A stretch of DNA of 64,000 nt from an uncultured Pelagibacteraceae bacterium (GCA_902555275.1 CACDRY010000005.1:1-64000), one strand, 5' to 3'. Positions 11,155 to 20,962 are shown, numbered from the stretch's first letter. Numbers and translations are program-made. The notes: generated by a model from the sequence alone, not told the origin.

Positions 11155-11625
11155 TTATAAATCTAAAGTGTAATAACAAGAATTAGGGTCCTCTTTATAG
11201 TGAGCAAATGGTTTGCACTTAACAAATTTAAAATGTTCAAAAAGTTTTCTGGCAGGTAAAAAGAATTTTCCAGATCCCGTTTCAATACTAAGCTTTTTTA
11301 TACCTAATTTTTTCGCCTGAATTATTAAATGTGAGATTATTTTATTACCAATACCTTTATTTCTAAAATCATCAGATACTCTAATAGATTTAAATTCTCC
11401 GTGATTTTGTCCAATAAATTTTAAGGCTCCACACCCGATTAAATGATTATTATTCCACAAGCTCCAAAATTTTATACTCGGATCTTTAAGTCCAGGGATA
11501 TCTAAAACGTGAGTGCTACCTTTAGAAGAAACAGATCTTAATTCAACAAAGTGTTTTATTAAAAGATGATTTACCTTTGGGTGGCCAAAGTTATTTTCTA
11601 TTGATTTAATCATTTGCATGAACAT
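11155..11625 (-). CDS. GNAT family N-acetyltransferase
   Basis: FKSIRVSDDFRNKGIGNKIISHLIIQAKKLGIKKLSIETGSGKFFLPARKLFEHFKF = GNAT motif A/B. An internal start is possible. Confidence 0.9.
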   Translation of the reverse strand: MFMQMIKSIENNFGHPKVNHLLIKHFVELRSVSSKGSTHVLDIPGLKDPSIKFWSLWNNNHLIGCGALKFIGQNHGEFKSIRVSDDFRNKGIGNKIISHLIIQAKKLGIKKLSIETGSGKFFLPARKLFEHFKFVKCKPFAHYKEDPNSCYYTLDL

Positions 11626-11661
11626 ATAATCTAAAAAAAAATTAAACCAATACGAAAAAAT

Positions 11662-12282
11662 ATGTGTGGAAGATATGTCATTACTAATGCAGTTTCAAAA
11701 ACGAGCAAAATGGTTAAAACTGCAATTAAAGTAGAAGACTCAGAAAATTATAATGCACACCCTTATCAAAAACTTCCAGTTATTAAGAAATATAACAATG
11801 GAAATACTCTTGAAAATTTAAAGTGGGGGATTGTACCTAGTTGGGCTAAAAAAAAAGACTTTAAACCACTTATTAATGCAAGATTAGAGACGATTGATGA
11901 AAAGGTCTCTTTTAAAAAGTTAATAAAGCTTCAAAGATGCGTTGCTGTGGCTGACGGATTTTATGAATGGAAGAGAATAGAAAAAGAGAAGACGCCTTAT
12001 TACTTTTTAAGAGAGGATAAGAAACTTATTTATATTGCTGGTATTTATGAAGAAGATCAATTTTGTATGATTACTGAAGAAGCAAGTTCAAATGTAATAG
12101 AAATTCATCACAGACAGCCAGTTATCTTAAATGAAAATGATGTTAATAAATATTTGAATATTGAGATTTCAGGTTCAAATTATTTAAAACAATCGCAAAA
12201 ATCAAAACTTTCTTTTTATGAAATTTCTAAGGATGTAAATAAGCCAACAAATAACAATATTTCTCTAATACAACCTATATAA
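11662..12282 (+). CDS. SOS response-associated peptidase (SRAP/YedK/HMCES family)
   Basis: MCGRY start with catalytic Cys2, WGIVPSWA, NARLETI, FYEWK, H..QPVIL. Confidence 0.96.
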   Translation: MCGRYVITNAVSKTSKMVKTAIKVEDSENYNAHPYQKLPVIKKYNNGNTLENLKWGIVPSWAKKKDFKPLINARLETIDEKVSFKKLIKLQRCVAVADGFYEWKRIEKEKTPYYFLREDKKLIYIAGIYEEDQFCMITEEASSNVIEIHHRQPVILNENDVNKYLNIEISGSNYLKQSQKSKLSFYEISKDVNKPTNNNISLIQPI

Positions 12283-12284
12283 AA

Positions 12285-13328
12285 TTATTTTTCAATAATT
12301 GTTAGATGTCCCATTTTCCTTTTTGCTTTTACTTGTTTTTTTAAATAATCATAAAAAAACTCATTCTCTTTAAAAGTTTTATTTCTATAAATTGTTATGT
12401 CATCACCAATGAGATTAATCATTTGAGCATTATATATTTTTTTTGTATCAATTTTTTTTAAACCACAAACAGCTCTTATATGATTTTCAAATTGACTAAC
12501 ATTATGTGAGTTTATTGTCAGATGACCAGAATTATGGACTCTAGGTGCAATTTCATTAACATATAAGTTTTCATTTTTATCAATAAAAAACTCAACACAT
12601 AAGGTTCCAATATAATCTAGTTCTTCAACAATTTGTTTTGCCCATTCTTTAGATTTTACTTTTATTGTTTCTGAAATTTCAGCTGGAATTTTTGAATGTT
12701 TCAAAATTTGATCCTCATGAACATTCTCAATCGGTTCATATATTTCATATTTTTGATTGCCAAATCTACATATGACAATTGAAATTTCTTTTTTTAAATT
12801 AATAAACTTTTCTAAAATATATTCTTTAGTAAAATCAATGTCTTCATCTATGTCAATAAAACTATTTAATTTATATTGACCTTTACCATCATATCCAAGA
12901 GTAGTAGTTTTTAGTAACCCAGGTAGAAGGTTTTCATTATCTTTTATTTCATCCTTATTTTTAATTAAAGCATAGTTAGTTGTTCTAATATTGTTTTTAT
13001 TTAAAAAATCTTTTTCAGTTAATCTATTTTGGATTAAACTATTTATTTCTGGTTTGGGCAAAACACTCTTTGATTTATTTATTCCATTTAATATATCAAA
13101 GGGTATATTTTCAAATTCATATGTGACTAAATCAACGCTATTAACAAATTCTGTTATAATTTTTGTATCATTATACTTTCCATAAATGAACTTATTTGCA
13201 AAATTTTTGGCAGGCGCATCTGGATCATCACTAAGTACTACAGTATTTATATCTATCTTTTTAGCAGCTTCAGAAAGCATACTACCTAGCTGACCACCTC
13301 CAATTATTCCTAAAACTGGCTGGCTCAT
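12285..13328 (-). CDS. purK: 5-(carboxyamino)imidazole ribonucleotide synthase
   Basis: LGIIGGGQLGSML, ATP-grasp core, NEIAPRVHNSGH. Confidence 0.97.
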   Translation of the reverse strand: MSQPVLGIIGGGQLGSMLSEAAKKIDINTVVLSDDPDAPAKNFANKFIYGKYNDTKIITEFVNSVDLVTYEFENIPFDILNGINKSKSVLPKPEINSLIQNRLTEKDFLNKNNIRTTNYALIKNKDEIKDNENLLPGLLKTTTLGYDGKGQYKLNSFIDIDEDIDFTKEYILEKFINLKKEISIVICRFGNQKYEIYEPIENVHEDQILKHSKIPAEISETIKVKSKEWAKQIVEELDYIGTLCVEFFIDKNENLYVNEIAPRVHNSGHLTINSHNVSQFENHIRAVCGLKKIDTKKIYNAQMINLIGDDITIYRNKTFKENEFFYDYLKKQVKAKRKMGHLTIIEK

Positions 13329-13823
13329 TTATTTAGGTTTTTTTTTAACAGATTTTGATTGTTTAGATCGCCACTTGTTGAGATTATTTTTAACACCCAT
13401 ATCAAACGTAGAGATAATTGAAGCTGCATATAATGCGGCATTTATTGCACCATCTGTACCTATTGCTACAGTTCCAACCGGTATACCTTTTGGCATTTGA
13501 GCTATTGAAAGTAAACTGTCTAGACCTTTTAATTTTTTACTTTCAACTGGCACTCCAATTACTGGAATTCTTGTTAGAGACGCAATCATTCCTGGCAAAT
13601 GGGCTGATCCTCCTGCTCCAGCAATTATCACAGAAATATTATTTTTTTCTGCAGATTTTGCATATTTAAACATGCGATCTGGAGTTCTATGAGCTGAAAC
13701 TATATTTGTTTCGTAATTAATTTTAAGCAATTTAAGAATTTTTTCACAAAATTTCATGGTTGAGTAATCAGAATTACTTCCCATAACAATTGATACCTTG
13801 TGACTATATTTTTTGTTTTTCAT
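13329..13823 (-). CDS. purE: 5-(carboxyamino)imidazole ribonucleotide mutase
   Basis: [51 protein letters not shown]. Confidence 0.98.
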   Translation of the reverse strand: MKNKKYSHKVSIVMGSNSDYSTMKFCEKILKLLKINYETNIVSAHRTPDRMFKYAKSAEKNNISVIIAGAGGSAHLPGMIASLTRIPVIGVPVESKKLKGLDSLLSIAQMPKGIPVGTVAIGTDGAINAALYAASIISTFDMGVKNNLNKWRSKQSKSVKKKPK

Positions 13824-13910
13824 GATATAAATTTGAATTAGTTTAGATTAGCATATTCTTTAAATTTAAACTAGTCGACAATTTATATTATACTTATATG
13901 GTCTTTAAAT

Positions 13911-14879
13911 ATGAACTATCGAATTGACAATCTTCAATATTGTAATTGGTCTAGAGATATTTTTTTAATCAATAGGGAAGCAGGATTAAATGCAGTACAC
14001 GTTACTCTAGTATATCACGAAGATTATGACGAATTTTTGCAAAGAGTAAAAGAGTGGGATAGATTTTTTGAAGAAAATTCAGACTTAATATTTTTAGGAA
14101 AAACATTTGAAGATATTACAAAAGCTCAGTCAGACAATAAAACAGCAATTTTTTTTGGTTTTCAAAATTGTTCACCAATTGAGGATGATATAAATTTAAT
14201 AGAGAAAGTTTATGAGCATGGTTGTAGATTTATGCAACTTACTTATAATAATCAATCTCTTCTAGCTACAGGGTGTTATGAAAAAAATGACTCTGGTGTC
14301 ACGAATTTTGGAAGAGAAGCAATTAAAGAAATGAACAGGGTAGGTATAGTTGTGGACATGTCCCATTCAGCAGAGAAAAGTACTTTGGATGCAATAGAAA
14401 TTAGTGAAAAACCAATTGCAATTACCCATGCTAATCCTTCTTTCTGGCATCAAGCTTTAAGAAATAAATCAGATTTCTTGTTAAAGAAACTTTCTGAAAG
14501 TGGAGGTATCTTAGGTTTATCATTATATTCTCATCATTTAAAAGATGGAACAAATTGTAAATTAGAAAGCTTTTGTGAAATGGTTGCTAAAACTGCAGAA
14601 ATAATGGAAGTAACAAATATTGGCATTGGATCAGATCTATGTTTGAACCAACCTGACAGTGTTGTTGAATGGATGAGAAATGGAACTTGGTCTAAAAGTA
14701 CAAATTATGGAGAGGGAAGTAAAAAAAAACCTGGATTTCCAAAACAACCTGACTGGTTTTTGGATGCTAGAGGATTTGATAATTTAGAAAGTGGATTAAA
14801 AAAAGTTGGTTTTAATAAGCAAGAAGTAGAAGGAATTTTAGGAAATAATTGGTTTAATTTTTATAAAGGAATTAATTAA
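13911..14879 (+). CDS. Membrane dipeptidase (peptidase M19 family)
   Basis: M19 features: GCRFMQLTYN, GIVVDMSHSAEKSTLDAIEIS, PIAITHANP, IGIGSDL. Confidence 0.9.
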   Translation: MNYRIDNLQYCNWSRDIFLINREAGLNAVHVTLVYHEDYDEFLQRVKEWDRFFEENSDLIFLGKTFEDITKAQSDNKTAIFFGFQNCSPIEDDINLIEKVYEHGCRFMQLTYNNQSLLATGCYEKNDSGVTNFGREAIKEMNRVGIVVDMSHSAEKSTLDAIEISEKPIAITHANPSFWHQALRNKSDFLLKKLSESGGILGLSLYSHHLKDGTNCKLESFCEMVAKTAEIMEVTNIGIGSDLCLNQPDSVVEWMRNGTWSKSTNYGEGSKKKPGFPKQPDWFLDARGFDNLESGLKKVGFNKQEVEGILGNNWFNFYKGIN

Positions 14880-16534
14880 TGGAAATAAGATTAAGGGATC
14901 CAAAATTTTTGATGAAACTATCTAAATTGGGATCTTTTCATCAATCAAAATTATCATTTCTTAGATCTTTTTTATCTGAATTTAAAGATTGGAAATATAG
15001 CCGAGATTTGTTTCAACTAAATGACAAAGGGCATGGTAGAGTAGTTTACTCATTTACAAAAAACAAAAGAACATATTCTCTCATTTGTTTTGCTAATGAA
15101 ATCAAAGATGACGAAAGATCAGATAGAGTAATAGCCACTAAGTGGGATGCTGCTTTTACTTTGTTTGATGGAATTCCATCAAAAGAAGACATAGATAGAC
15201 TATACGAAAATGTTCCAAAACAAGAGGTAGGCAGACTTTCGTATAAGGAATTAACGTTATCAAGAGCTAACAAGTCAGTAAGAGTTTTCGAACATGTGGT
15301 TGACAGTTTATCAAATGGAGAGCAACCTAATAAAGACATTTTATCAAAGGTTGGCTATTTATATAGAACAACAGCAGTTTATGGATCAGGAAAATTTGGT
15401 TTAGCGGATAGGTTTAGAATTAAAAATAGAGAAGAAATTAGAGGACCTTTTAGATTAGAGATGATGCTAGTTTATCTTGTTAGACAATTTACATTTGATC
15501 AGGTTAATCATATCGCAAAAAATAAAAATCCAAAACTAGCAGTAGAATTAGATCCTACAATTAGCAGGAGATTAGGAATAGGAAATTCCACTGGCCTTGG
15601 TATGGCTCCTTTTATTGTAAATCATCCAACATTATTGAATAATTGGATACATGCAAGAGAAACTGCTTTGAAACAAATAAGAGAAATAGAGCAAGTTTCT
15701 AAAAATGAGATTGATATTTTTTATAATTGCCTAATTAAATCTTTAAAGAATATAACCAGTTGGCACACTGATAGCGAATTTCAAAAAGAAAAAATCAAAG
15801 GTCTAATTGAAGATTTAAAAAAGTTTATAAAGTTTATGAAAGAAGATTTTAAATTTCAAAATTCATATCAATTTAATCAAATTTACAAATGGTCAGAGGA
15901 AAATTTAAATGATGAATGTATAGAATATATTGTATCTATGATGATGGAGCCATATGATAATATAGTTAATCCATTAATTACTCAAATGAGTTCTGATGAG
16001 GAAGAACATTTTAATATTCCTGTTGACAGAACCATTGAGGATTTAAGAAATATATTAGAAAATAAATATTCTGAAATACTTAAAATTGATTTTTTAAAAG
16101 ATGAAAATAATCAAAACTTTTGGTTTATATCAAAAAATAAAGAAGAGCCTAGAATAGGGGATAGATATATTGATGAGGGATCTGATTTAGAGCAGCCATT
16201 AGCAATAGCAAGAGACATAAATAAACTTTATGAAGCTGTATTTACAAAAAAAAATAGTTCTAAAATTGGTAAATTTTTAAAAGATAATAATCATTTAAGA
16301 CATGTTGTCAGAAGAGCATTTATTGCAGAAAAGTTTCCTTATTCAGAAATCCAAGACAATACAATTGGGTCCAAACTAGTTCCAATTGATATGTTAAGAT
16401 TAAAATTATCATTTTTTGGAGCTATAAAGTTTGATCCTAGATCAGACAAATGGTTGCGCATTTGCATGTTCCAAGGAGCACCTTTGCCTTCAGAATTGGA
16501 AAATTTTGATGATAAATGGATTTATAAATCATAA
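14879..16534 (+). CDS. Conserved hypothetical protein (551 aa), operonic with M19 dipeptidase and DUF3726
   Basis: Long intact ORF, start overlaps the dipeptidase stop (TAATG); no recognised catalytic motif. Confidence 0.85.
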   Translation: MEIRLRDPKFLMKLSKLGSFHQSKLSFLRSFLSEFKDWKYSRDLFQLNDKGHGRVVYSFTKNKRTYSLICFANEIKDDERSDRVIATKWDAAFTLFDGIPSKEDIDRLYENVPKQEVGRLSYKELTLSRANKSVRVFEHVVDSLSNGEQPNKDILSKVGYLYRTTAVYGSGKFGLADRFRIKNREEIRGPFRLEMMLVYLVRQFTFDQVNHIAKNKNPKLAVELDPTISRRLGIGNSTGLGMAPFIVNHPTLLNNWIHARETALKQIREIEQVSKNEIDIFYNCLIKSLKNITSWHTDSEFQKEKIKGLIEDLKKFIKFMKEDFKFQNSYQFNQIYKWSEENLNDECIEYIVSMMMEPYDNIVNPLITQMSSDEEEHFNIPVDRTIEDLRNILENKYSEILKIDFLKDENNQNFWFISKNKEEPRIGDRYIDEGSDLEQPLAIARDINKLYEAVFTKKNSSKIGKFLKDNNHLRHVVRRAFIAEKFPYSEIQDNTIGSKLVPIDMLRLKLSFFGAIKFDPRSDKWLRICMFQGAPLPSELENFDDKWIYKS

Positions 16535-16538
16535 ATAA

Positions 16539-17147
16539 ATGAGAAGCTTTAGTGAAATAGAAGTAACTACAAAAAAAGCATCTAAAGCTATTGGTTTTTC
16601 TTGGGGAGTATCAGAGGAGGTTGGAAAAAATATTCGATTATTAGAAATGTTTGGACTACCAGGTCTTAAAAATTTAAACCAATACTACAAAATTTATAAA
16701 ATCAGTAATTTTGAAAATATAGATGAAATATCAGCCTTAAACACTCCAAAGACTTTTTATTGTCCTATATTATCTGGATTAAATTTTTTTGATCAATCTT
16801 CATTAATATCTAAATTCAATGAAATTGAAATAAATAAGATTGCTTTTCCACTTATATTTTTATCATTTGTAAGCAGAACTTCAGAAATTATTGGTAAGAG
16901 AATTTTTTTAAAGATGGATGATAAAGAATTTTTATTTAATTTTAACGAGTCTATTTATTCAAACTATCTGACAGGAGACGTATTGGAAAAATCAGATAAA
17001 ATTAACTTAAAATTTTTAGATAATAAAAACAGTTTTACTGAAGATGACTGGTCTGAAATTTATAATTTATCACTAAAAACTTACGTCGATGAAAGTGATA
17101 AATCGAGAGAACGAACAGCAGGAGCTGGATTAACAGATAATGACTAA
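16539..17147 (+). CDS. DUF3726 domain-containing protein
   Basis: EIEVTTKKASKAIGFSWGVSEEVGKNIRLLE matches my recollection of the DUF3726 N-terminus. Confidence 0.7.
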   Translation: MRSFSEIEVTTKKASKAIGFSWGVSEEVGKNIRLLEMFGLPGLKNLNQYYKIYKISNFENIDEISALNTPKTFYCPILSGLNFFDQSSLISKFNEIEINKIAFPLIFLSFVSRTSEIIGKRIFLKMDDKEFLFNFNESIYSNYLTGDVLEKSDKINLKFLDNKNSFTEDDWSEIYNLSLKTYVDESDKSRERTAGAGLTDND

Positions 17148-17307
17148 AGAATATGATGCAGAATTAAATAAGAATTTAAAAACAGATTTAAATGATATTT
17201 GTGAAGAGTGTAAAAAAGAAGATGAAAGTGTAACTCAAAATTTATTCCTTACTGGTTTTAAAATATGTAAATCTTGCAGAACCTCTAAAACTGTTTTTCC
17301 TCTTTAG
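17140..17307 (+). CDS. Small zinc-ribbon-like protein (55 aa), not in the ORF track
   Basis: MTKEYDAELNKNLKTDLNDICEECKKEDESVTQNLFLTGFKICKSCRTSKTVFPL*; CxxC...CxxC pair; ATGACTAA overlap with the upstream gene. Confidence 0.65.
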   Translation: MTKEYDAELNKNLKTDLNDICEECKKEDESVTQNLFLTGFKICKSCRTSKTVFPL

Positions 17308-17849
17308 CTAATATTACTTATTGGAATTGAATTCATTCTATTAATTATGAATGTTATAGATAGAAAAGCTATTATTAGAAAAGATAAAAATACTATTCCA
17401 AATGATTTCAAGTTGGATTTTAAATTTAAAATTTGTTTTGTTGAAATTATGAGAGATGCAAAAATCCAAAATTGAGTAAGGAAAATAATTGGCAGAACTA
17501 AGTCAGGTGTCACAGCAAAAAATCTAATTAAACCTGGTGCATGAGCATATCCCACAGCTATTAAAATTTTTTTAAAAGGAACTTTACTTCCTTTATCTGG
17601 AAAAATTTTTACTCCAATTACAAAAATAAATATAGCCCAAACAAGCCACGTCAATAAGGCTGTCAAACCCGAGATACCAATTGATGTTCTCACAATTGAA
17701 TTTGCTGCTACAGCTCCAGCCACACCATCAAGTATCATTACAAGACCAGCAAAATAAATTGCAGCCTCTCCAAAATATTTATTATCTTTGTATAAGCTTT
17801 TATCTAATTTTAATGATTTAAAAAAAATTTCTAGAAATTGTGCGAACAT
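17304..17849 (-). CDS. Yip1-family/integral membrane protein
   Basis: Several hydrophobic helices, YAHAPGLIRFF (Yip1-like GYAxxP motif). Confidence 0.7.
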   Translation of the reverse strand: MFAQFLEIFFKSLKLDKSLYKDNKYFGEAAIYFAGLVMILDGVAGAVAANSIVRTSIGISGLTALLTWLVWAIFIFVIGVKIFPDKGSKVPFKKILIAVGYAHAPGLIRFFAVTPDLVLPIIFLTQFWIFASLIISTKQILNLKSNLKSFGIVFLSFLIIAFLSITFIINRMNSIPISNIS

Positions 17850-17856
17850 TATAATT

Positions 17857-17879
17857 AGGGAGGAGCTAAACTCCTCCCT
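17857..17879. terminator. Perfect 9-bp stem hairpin between the DmdA-like gene and the Yip1-like gene
   Basis: AGGGAGGAG-CTAAA-CTCCTCCCT. Confidence 0.6.
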
Positions 17880-17887
17880 TCAATTTT

Positions 17888-19246
17888 TTAACCTTTTACA
17901 ACTTCTCTTGTGTTTGCGTTGTAAGATTCTTTAAATGGTATATCTACTATTACTGCATCAACAGGTTTACCTGGAGTTTCAGAATATTTCTCTGGTAAAT
18001 GTACCTTAAACTTAGAGCCTACTTTTCCTTTTGGAAATCCATTTGCATTCAATGTTCCATCAAATGGCACATAGCCCATAGCAATGTTCTGTTTTTTTTC
18101 AGGATGATACCAAGGAGAAGTAATAAAGCCTATAGGTTCTCCACCACCTTCATCTGAAATTAACCAAAAGTCAGGAGCGTATTCCTCAATTGGTTTTCCA
18201 CCTAATTCAAGACCAACTAATTGAAGTTTGTACGGTTTGTGACCTGCTTTTAAATCAGCTTTCATTTTTTCAAGAGCTTTCTTACCTACGTAATCTGCTT
18301 TTTTGTTCCATTCTCCTTTTCCAGATAATGATACTTGATAACCTAAATTACATTGAAAGGGATTATGTTGGTTGTCCATATCTTGACCCCAAGAAAGAAT
18401 TCCGGCTTGAATTCTTCTATGGTGCGCAGGGGCAATAACCATTAGGCTATGTTTTTTTCCTGCTTCAAGAACAGCATTCCACATGTCCTCAGCATATAAA
18501 GTACATTCTCTTAAATAAATTTCATAACCAGCTTCACCTGAAAATCCTGATTGAGATATCACACAACTTCTTCCACCGATTTTAGCCTCTGCTAAACCAT
18601 AGAATGGCATATTGTCAAAATCAACTTGATCTCCACATAAATCTTTCATTAATGCTTTAGATTTTGGCCCTTGTATCTGAACTGGACTTACATCTATCTC
18701 ATCAATTTCTACGTTAAATCTCTCATCAGCATTTACACCTTGTAAATAAAGACCTATATCACTATCAGATAAACTAAACCAAAACTCATCTTTAGATATT
18801 CTTAAGAGAATAGGATCATTTAATACTCCACCATAAGCATTACAAAGAATTACATATCTTGCTCTCATTGGAGAAATTTTTGTAGCATCTCTTGTTATTA
18901 CATAGTCAACAAATTTTTCTGCATCTGGACCCTTTACTCTAATTTGTCTTTCTACAGCAACGTTCCACATTGTTACATGATTTACTATTGCATCATATTC
19001 TACCATTGCACCACCATCTTCAGGTTTTACATACCCTCTTGGATGGTAAATACGATTGTATACAGTCGCTCTCCAACAACCTTCTTTCATTGATAAATGC
19101 CAGTAGGGTGATTTTCTTACACGTGTTGAAATTAACATTTCAACTTTTGTTGGTCCGCTTTGTCTTAAATTATAAGGCACTTTTCTATCAGATTGATCTA
19201 CTGACGTTACGTGTCTTAATTTACTATAGTCAAATTCATTAGACAT
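17888..19246 (-). CDS. DmdA/GcvT-family (aminomethyltransferase fold) methyltransferase, DmdA-like paralog
   Basis: 452 aa; STRVRKSPYWH, TVYNRIYHPRGY, NVAVERQIRVKGPDAEKFVDYVITRD, NDPILLRISKDEFWFSLSDSDI, GILSWGQDMDNQHNPFQCNL parallel P. ubique DmdA motifs, but DmdA SGWSKQGGYEIY is replaced by SGFSGEAGYEIY. Confidence 0.8.
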   Translation of the reverse strand: MSNEFDYSKLRHVTSVDQSDRKVPYNLRQSGPTKVEMLISTRVRKSPYWHLSMKEGCWRATVYNRIYHPRGYVKPEDGGAMVEYDAIVNHVTMWNVAVERQIRVKGPDAEKFVDYVITRDATKISPMRARYVILCNAYGGVLNDPILLRISKDEFWFSLSDSDIGLYLQGVNADERFNVEIDEIDVSPVQIQGPKSKALMKDLCGDQVDFDNMPFYGLAEAKIGGRSCVISQSGFSGEAGYEIYLRECTLYAEDMWNAVLEAGKKHSLMVIAPAHHRRIQAGILSWGQDMDNQHNPFQCNLGYQVSLSGKGEWNKKADYVGKKALEKMKADLKAGHKPYKLQLVGLELGGKPIEEYAPDFWLISDEGGGEPIGFITSPWYHPEKKQNIAMGYVPFDGTLNANGFPKGKVGSKFKVHLPEKYSETPGKPVDAVIVDIPFKESYNANTREVVKG

Positions 19247-19967
19247 AGTTATTCTCCTTCAACCACTTGTTTGTTTCCTTCAAGCCGCCGAATGTATAAA
19301 TGTGAAAATAATCAGTATGCGATTTAACTTTCCCAATTAGATCATTAGGGTCTTTAGGTTTCAATAAATCTAATGCCTTACTAAAATTAGATTTAAGAAA
19401 ATTAATGGAATTTTTTGCTCCAACAATATTTGCAAACTTAATTAAGCTTGAAATTTTCATGGGCCCAGTTATTCCAACATGAACTGGTATCGTTTGTTTA
19501 GAAATAAAGTCAACAATTGGCTGAGAATCTAGCAACCATTGAGTAACTATATAATCAGCATAAGGCTTTTTATCTATCATTGCTTTTTCTAATTCTGAAT
19601 CGGATATATCAGGACTACCCTCTGGATGTCCAGCAATTCCAATCTTAATTCCATCAAATAATCCTGTCTCTAATATTTGATATGAGCTGTCAAATTTTCC
19701 AACTGGGTCTCTACTTCCACCTATAGCCAATATCTGTTTCACACCTAAATCTTTACATCTCGAAATGTAGTCTTTAAGTTCTTCTTCATCATTTATTGAT
19801 CTAGCTGGGAAGTGGGGTACTGGATTAAATCCTTTCTTAACCAAGTCACCAGATTTATCCGCAGTTTCTTTATAATCTCCTCCAGGTAGCATAGTCACAT
19901 AAACATCTTTAACCTCAGGTAAAGTATCAAGATCTGTGTGAGGTCCAATTTCTAATGAAAAATTCAT
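19239..19967 (-). CDS. Methylenetetrahydrofolate reductase-like protein (short MetF homolog)
   Basis: 242 aa; NPVPHFPARSI, CKDLGVKQILAIGGSRDPVG, IGIAGHPEGSPD, DYIVTQWLLD typical of the MTHFR TIM barrel; overlaps the DmdA-like start. Confidence 0.88.
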   Translation of the reverse strand: MNFSLEIGPHTDLDTLPEVKDVYVTMLPGGDYKETADKSGDLVKKGFNPVPHFPARSINDEEELKDYISRCKDLGVKQILAIGGSRDPVGKFDSSYQILETGLFDGIKIGIAGHPEGSPDISDSELEKAMIDKKPYADYIVTQWLLDSQPIVDFISKQTIPVHVGITGPMKISSLIKFANIVGAKNSINFLKSNFSKALDLLKPKDPNDLIGKVKSHTDYFHIYTFGGLKETNKWLKENNYV

Positions 19968-20029
19968 TTTTGAATAATTATTTATTTTAAAATGTCTGTC
20001 TAGAAAAATCGTAAGCTAAAATGTCAGAG

Positions 20030-20914
20030 CTATTTTTTCTGGCCTCTGTGCTTTTGAATTCTCTCACCATATTTCTGAGTTACCCTATCAAAGATAATTG
20101 CTAAAGCAACTATGGCTAGGCCATTCATCATTCCAAGTGCTAAATACTGATTTGAAATTGCTTGTAAAATAGGTACTCCAAGACCTTTTACCCCAATCAT
20201 AGATGCAATAACTACCATAGCTAAAGCCATCATAATTGTTTGGTTAATACCTGCAAAAATAGTTGGTAGAGAAAGAGGTATTTGAACTGATTTTAACTTC
20301 TGCATAGGTGTTGCGCCAAATGCTTCACTTGCCTCAAGTGTTTCTTTATCTACTTCTCTAATCCCAAGATTTGTTAGCCTGACTACTGGAGGTAAAGCAT
20401 ATATGCATACTGCAAGAAGACCAGGGACTTTTCCGATACCCAAAAGCATAATTATTGGAATTAGATACACAAAACTTGGAATCGTTTGCATCATGTCCAA
20501 TACGGGTAGAATAGTTTTTTCTGCTCTACTTGATTTTGACATTAATACTCCAATAGGTATTCCAACAACAATACAGACAAGTGTAGAAACAGAAATTATA
20601 GCAACAGTTGCCATACAATTTTTCCACATCCCAAAATAACCTATAATTAGAAAACAAATTACAGTTCCTATAACCAGCTTAATACTTCTTGAACCAATCC
20701 AAGCCAACAGAGCAAATGCTCCTATGACTAAAGGCCAAGGACTATTTACTAATAACTTTTCTAACCAAATTAAAAAATATAGTAGTGGATCAAAAAAACT
20801 TTCTATTCCATCTCCATAAGCTCTTGAAAAATCTTTAAAACTTAAATCAATACCCTTTTTCAGCTCCCTAAGAGCTGTTCTATCCATTACAGGTATCGAA
20901 TTTAAGAAATCCAT
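20030..20914 (-). CDS. Glycine betaine/proline-type ABC transporter permease (ProW/OpuAB-like)
   Basis: VGIPIGVLMSKS, DMMQTIPSFVYLIPIIMLLGIGKVPGLLAVCIYALPPVVRLTNLGIREV, INQTIMMALAMVVIASMIG. Confidence 0.95.
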   Translation of the reverse strand: MDFLNSIPVMDRTALRELKKGIDLSFKDFSRAYGDGIESFFDPLLYFLIWLEKLLVNSPWPLVIGAFALLAWIGSRSIKLVIGTVICFLIIGYFGMWKNCMATVAIISVSTLVCIVVGIPIGVLMSKSSRAEKTILPVLDMMQTIPSFVYLIPIIMLLGIGKVPGLLAVCIYALPPVVRLTNLGIREVDKETLEASEAFGATPMQKLKSVQIPLSLPTIFAGINQTIMMALAMVVIASMIGVKGLGVPILQAISNQYLALGMMNGLAIVALAIIFDRVTQKYGERIQKHRGQKK

Positions 20915-20922
20915 TTTTTTAA

Positions 20923-20947
20923 CTGAACCCGTTATAAACGGGTTCAG
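20923..20947. other. Intercistronic hairpin between substrate-binding protein and permease genes
   Basis: CTGAACCCGTT-ATA-AACGGGTTCAG, 11-bp perfect inverted repeat. Confidence 0.7.
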
Positions 20948-20962
20948 TAATATTTACACTAA

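Noticed and set aside
17888-19246. Calling this gene dmdA
   Set aside because: It has DmdA-like blocks but differs in length and in the SGWSKQGG segment, so canonical DMSP demethylase function is not supported.
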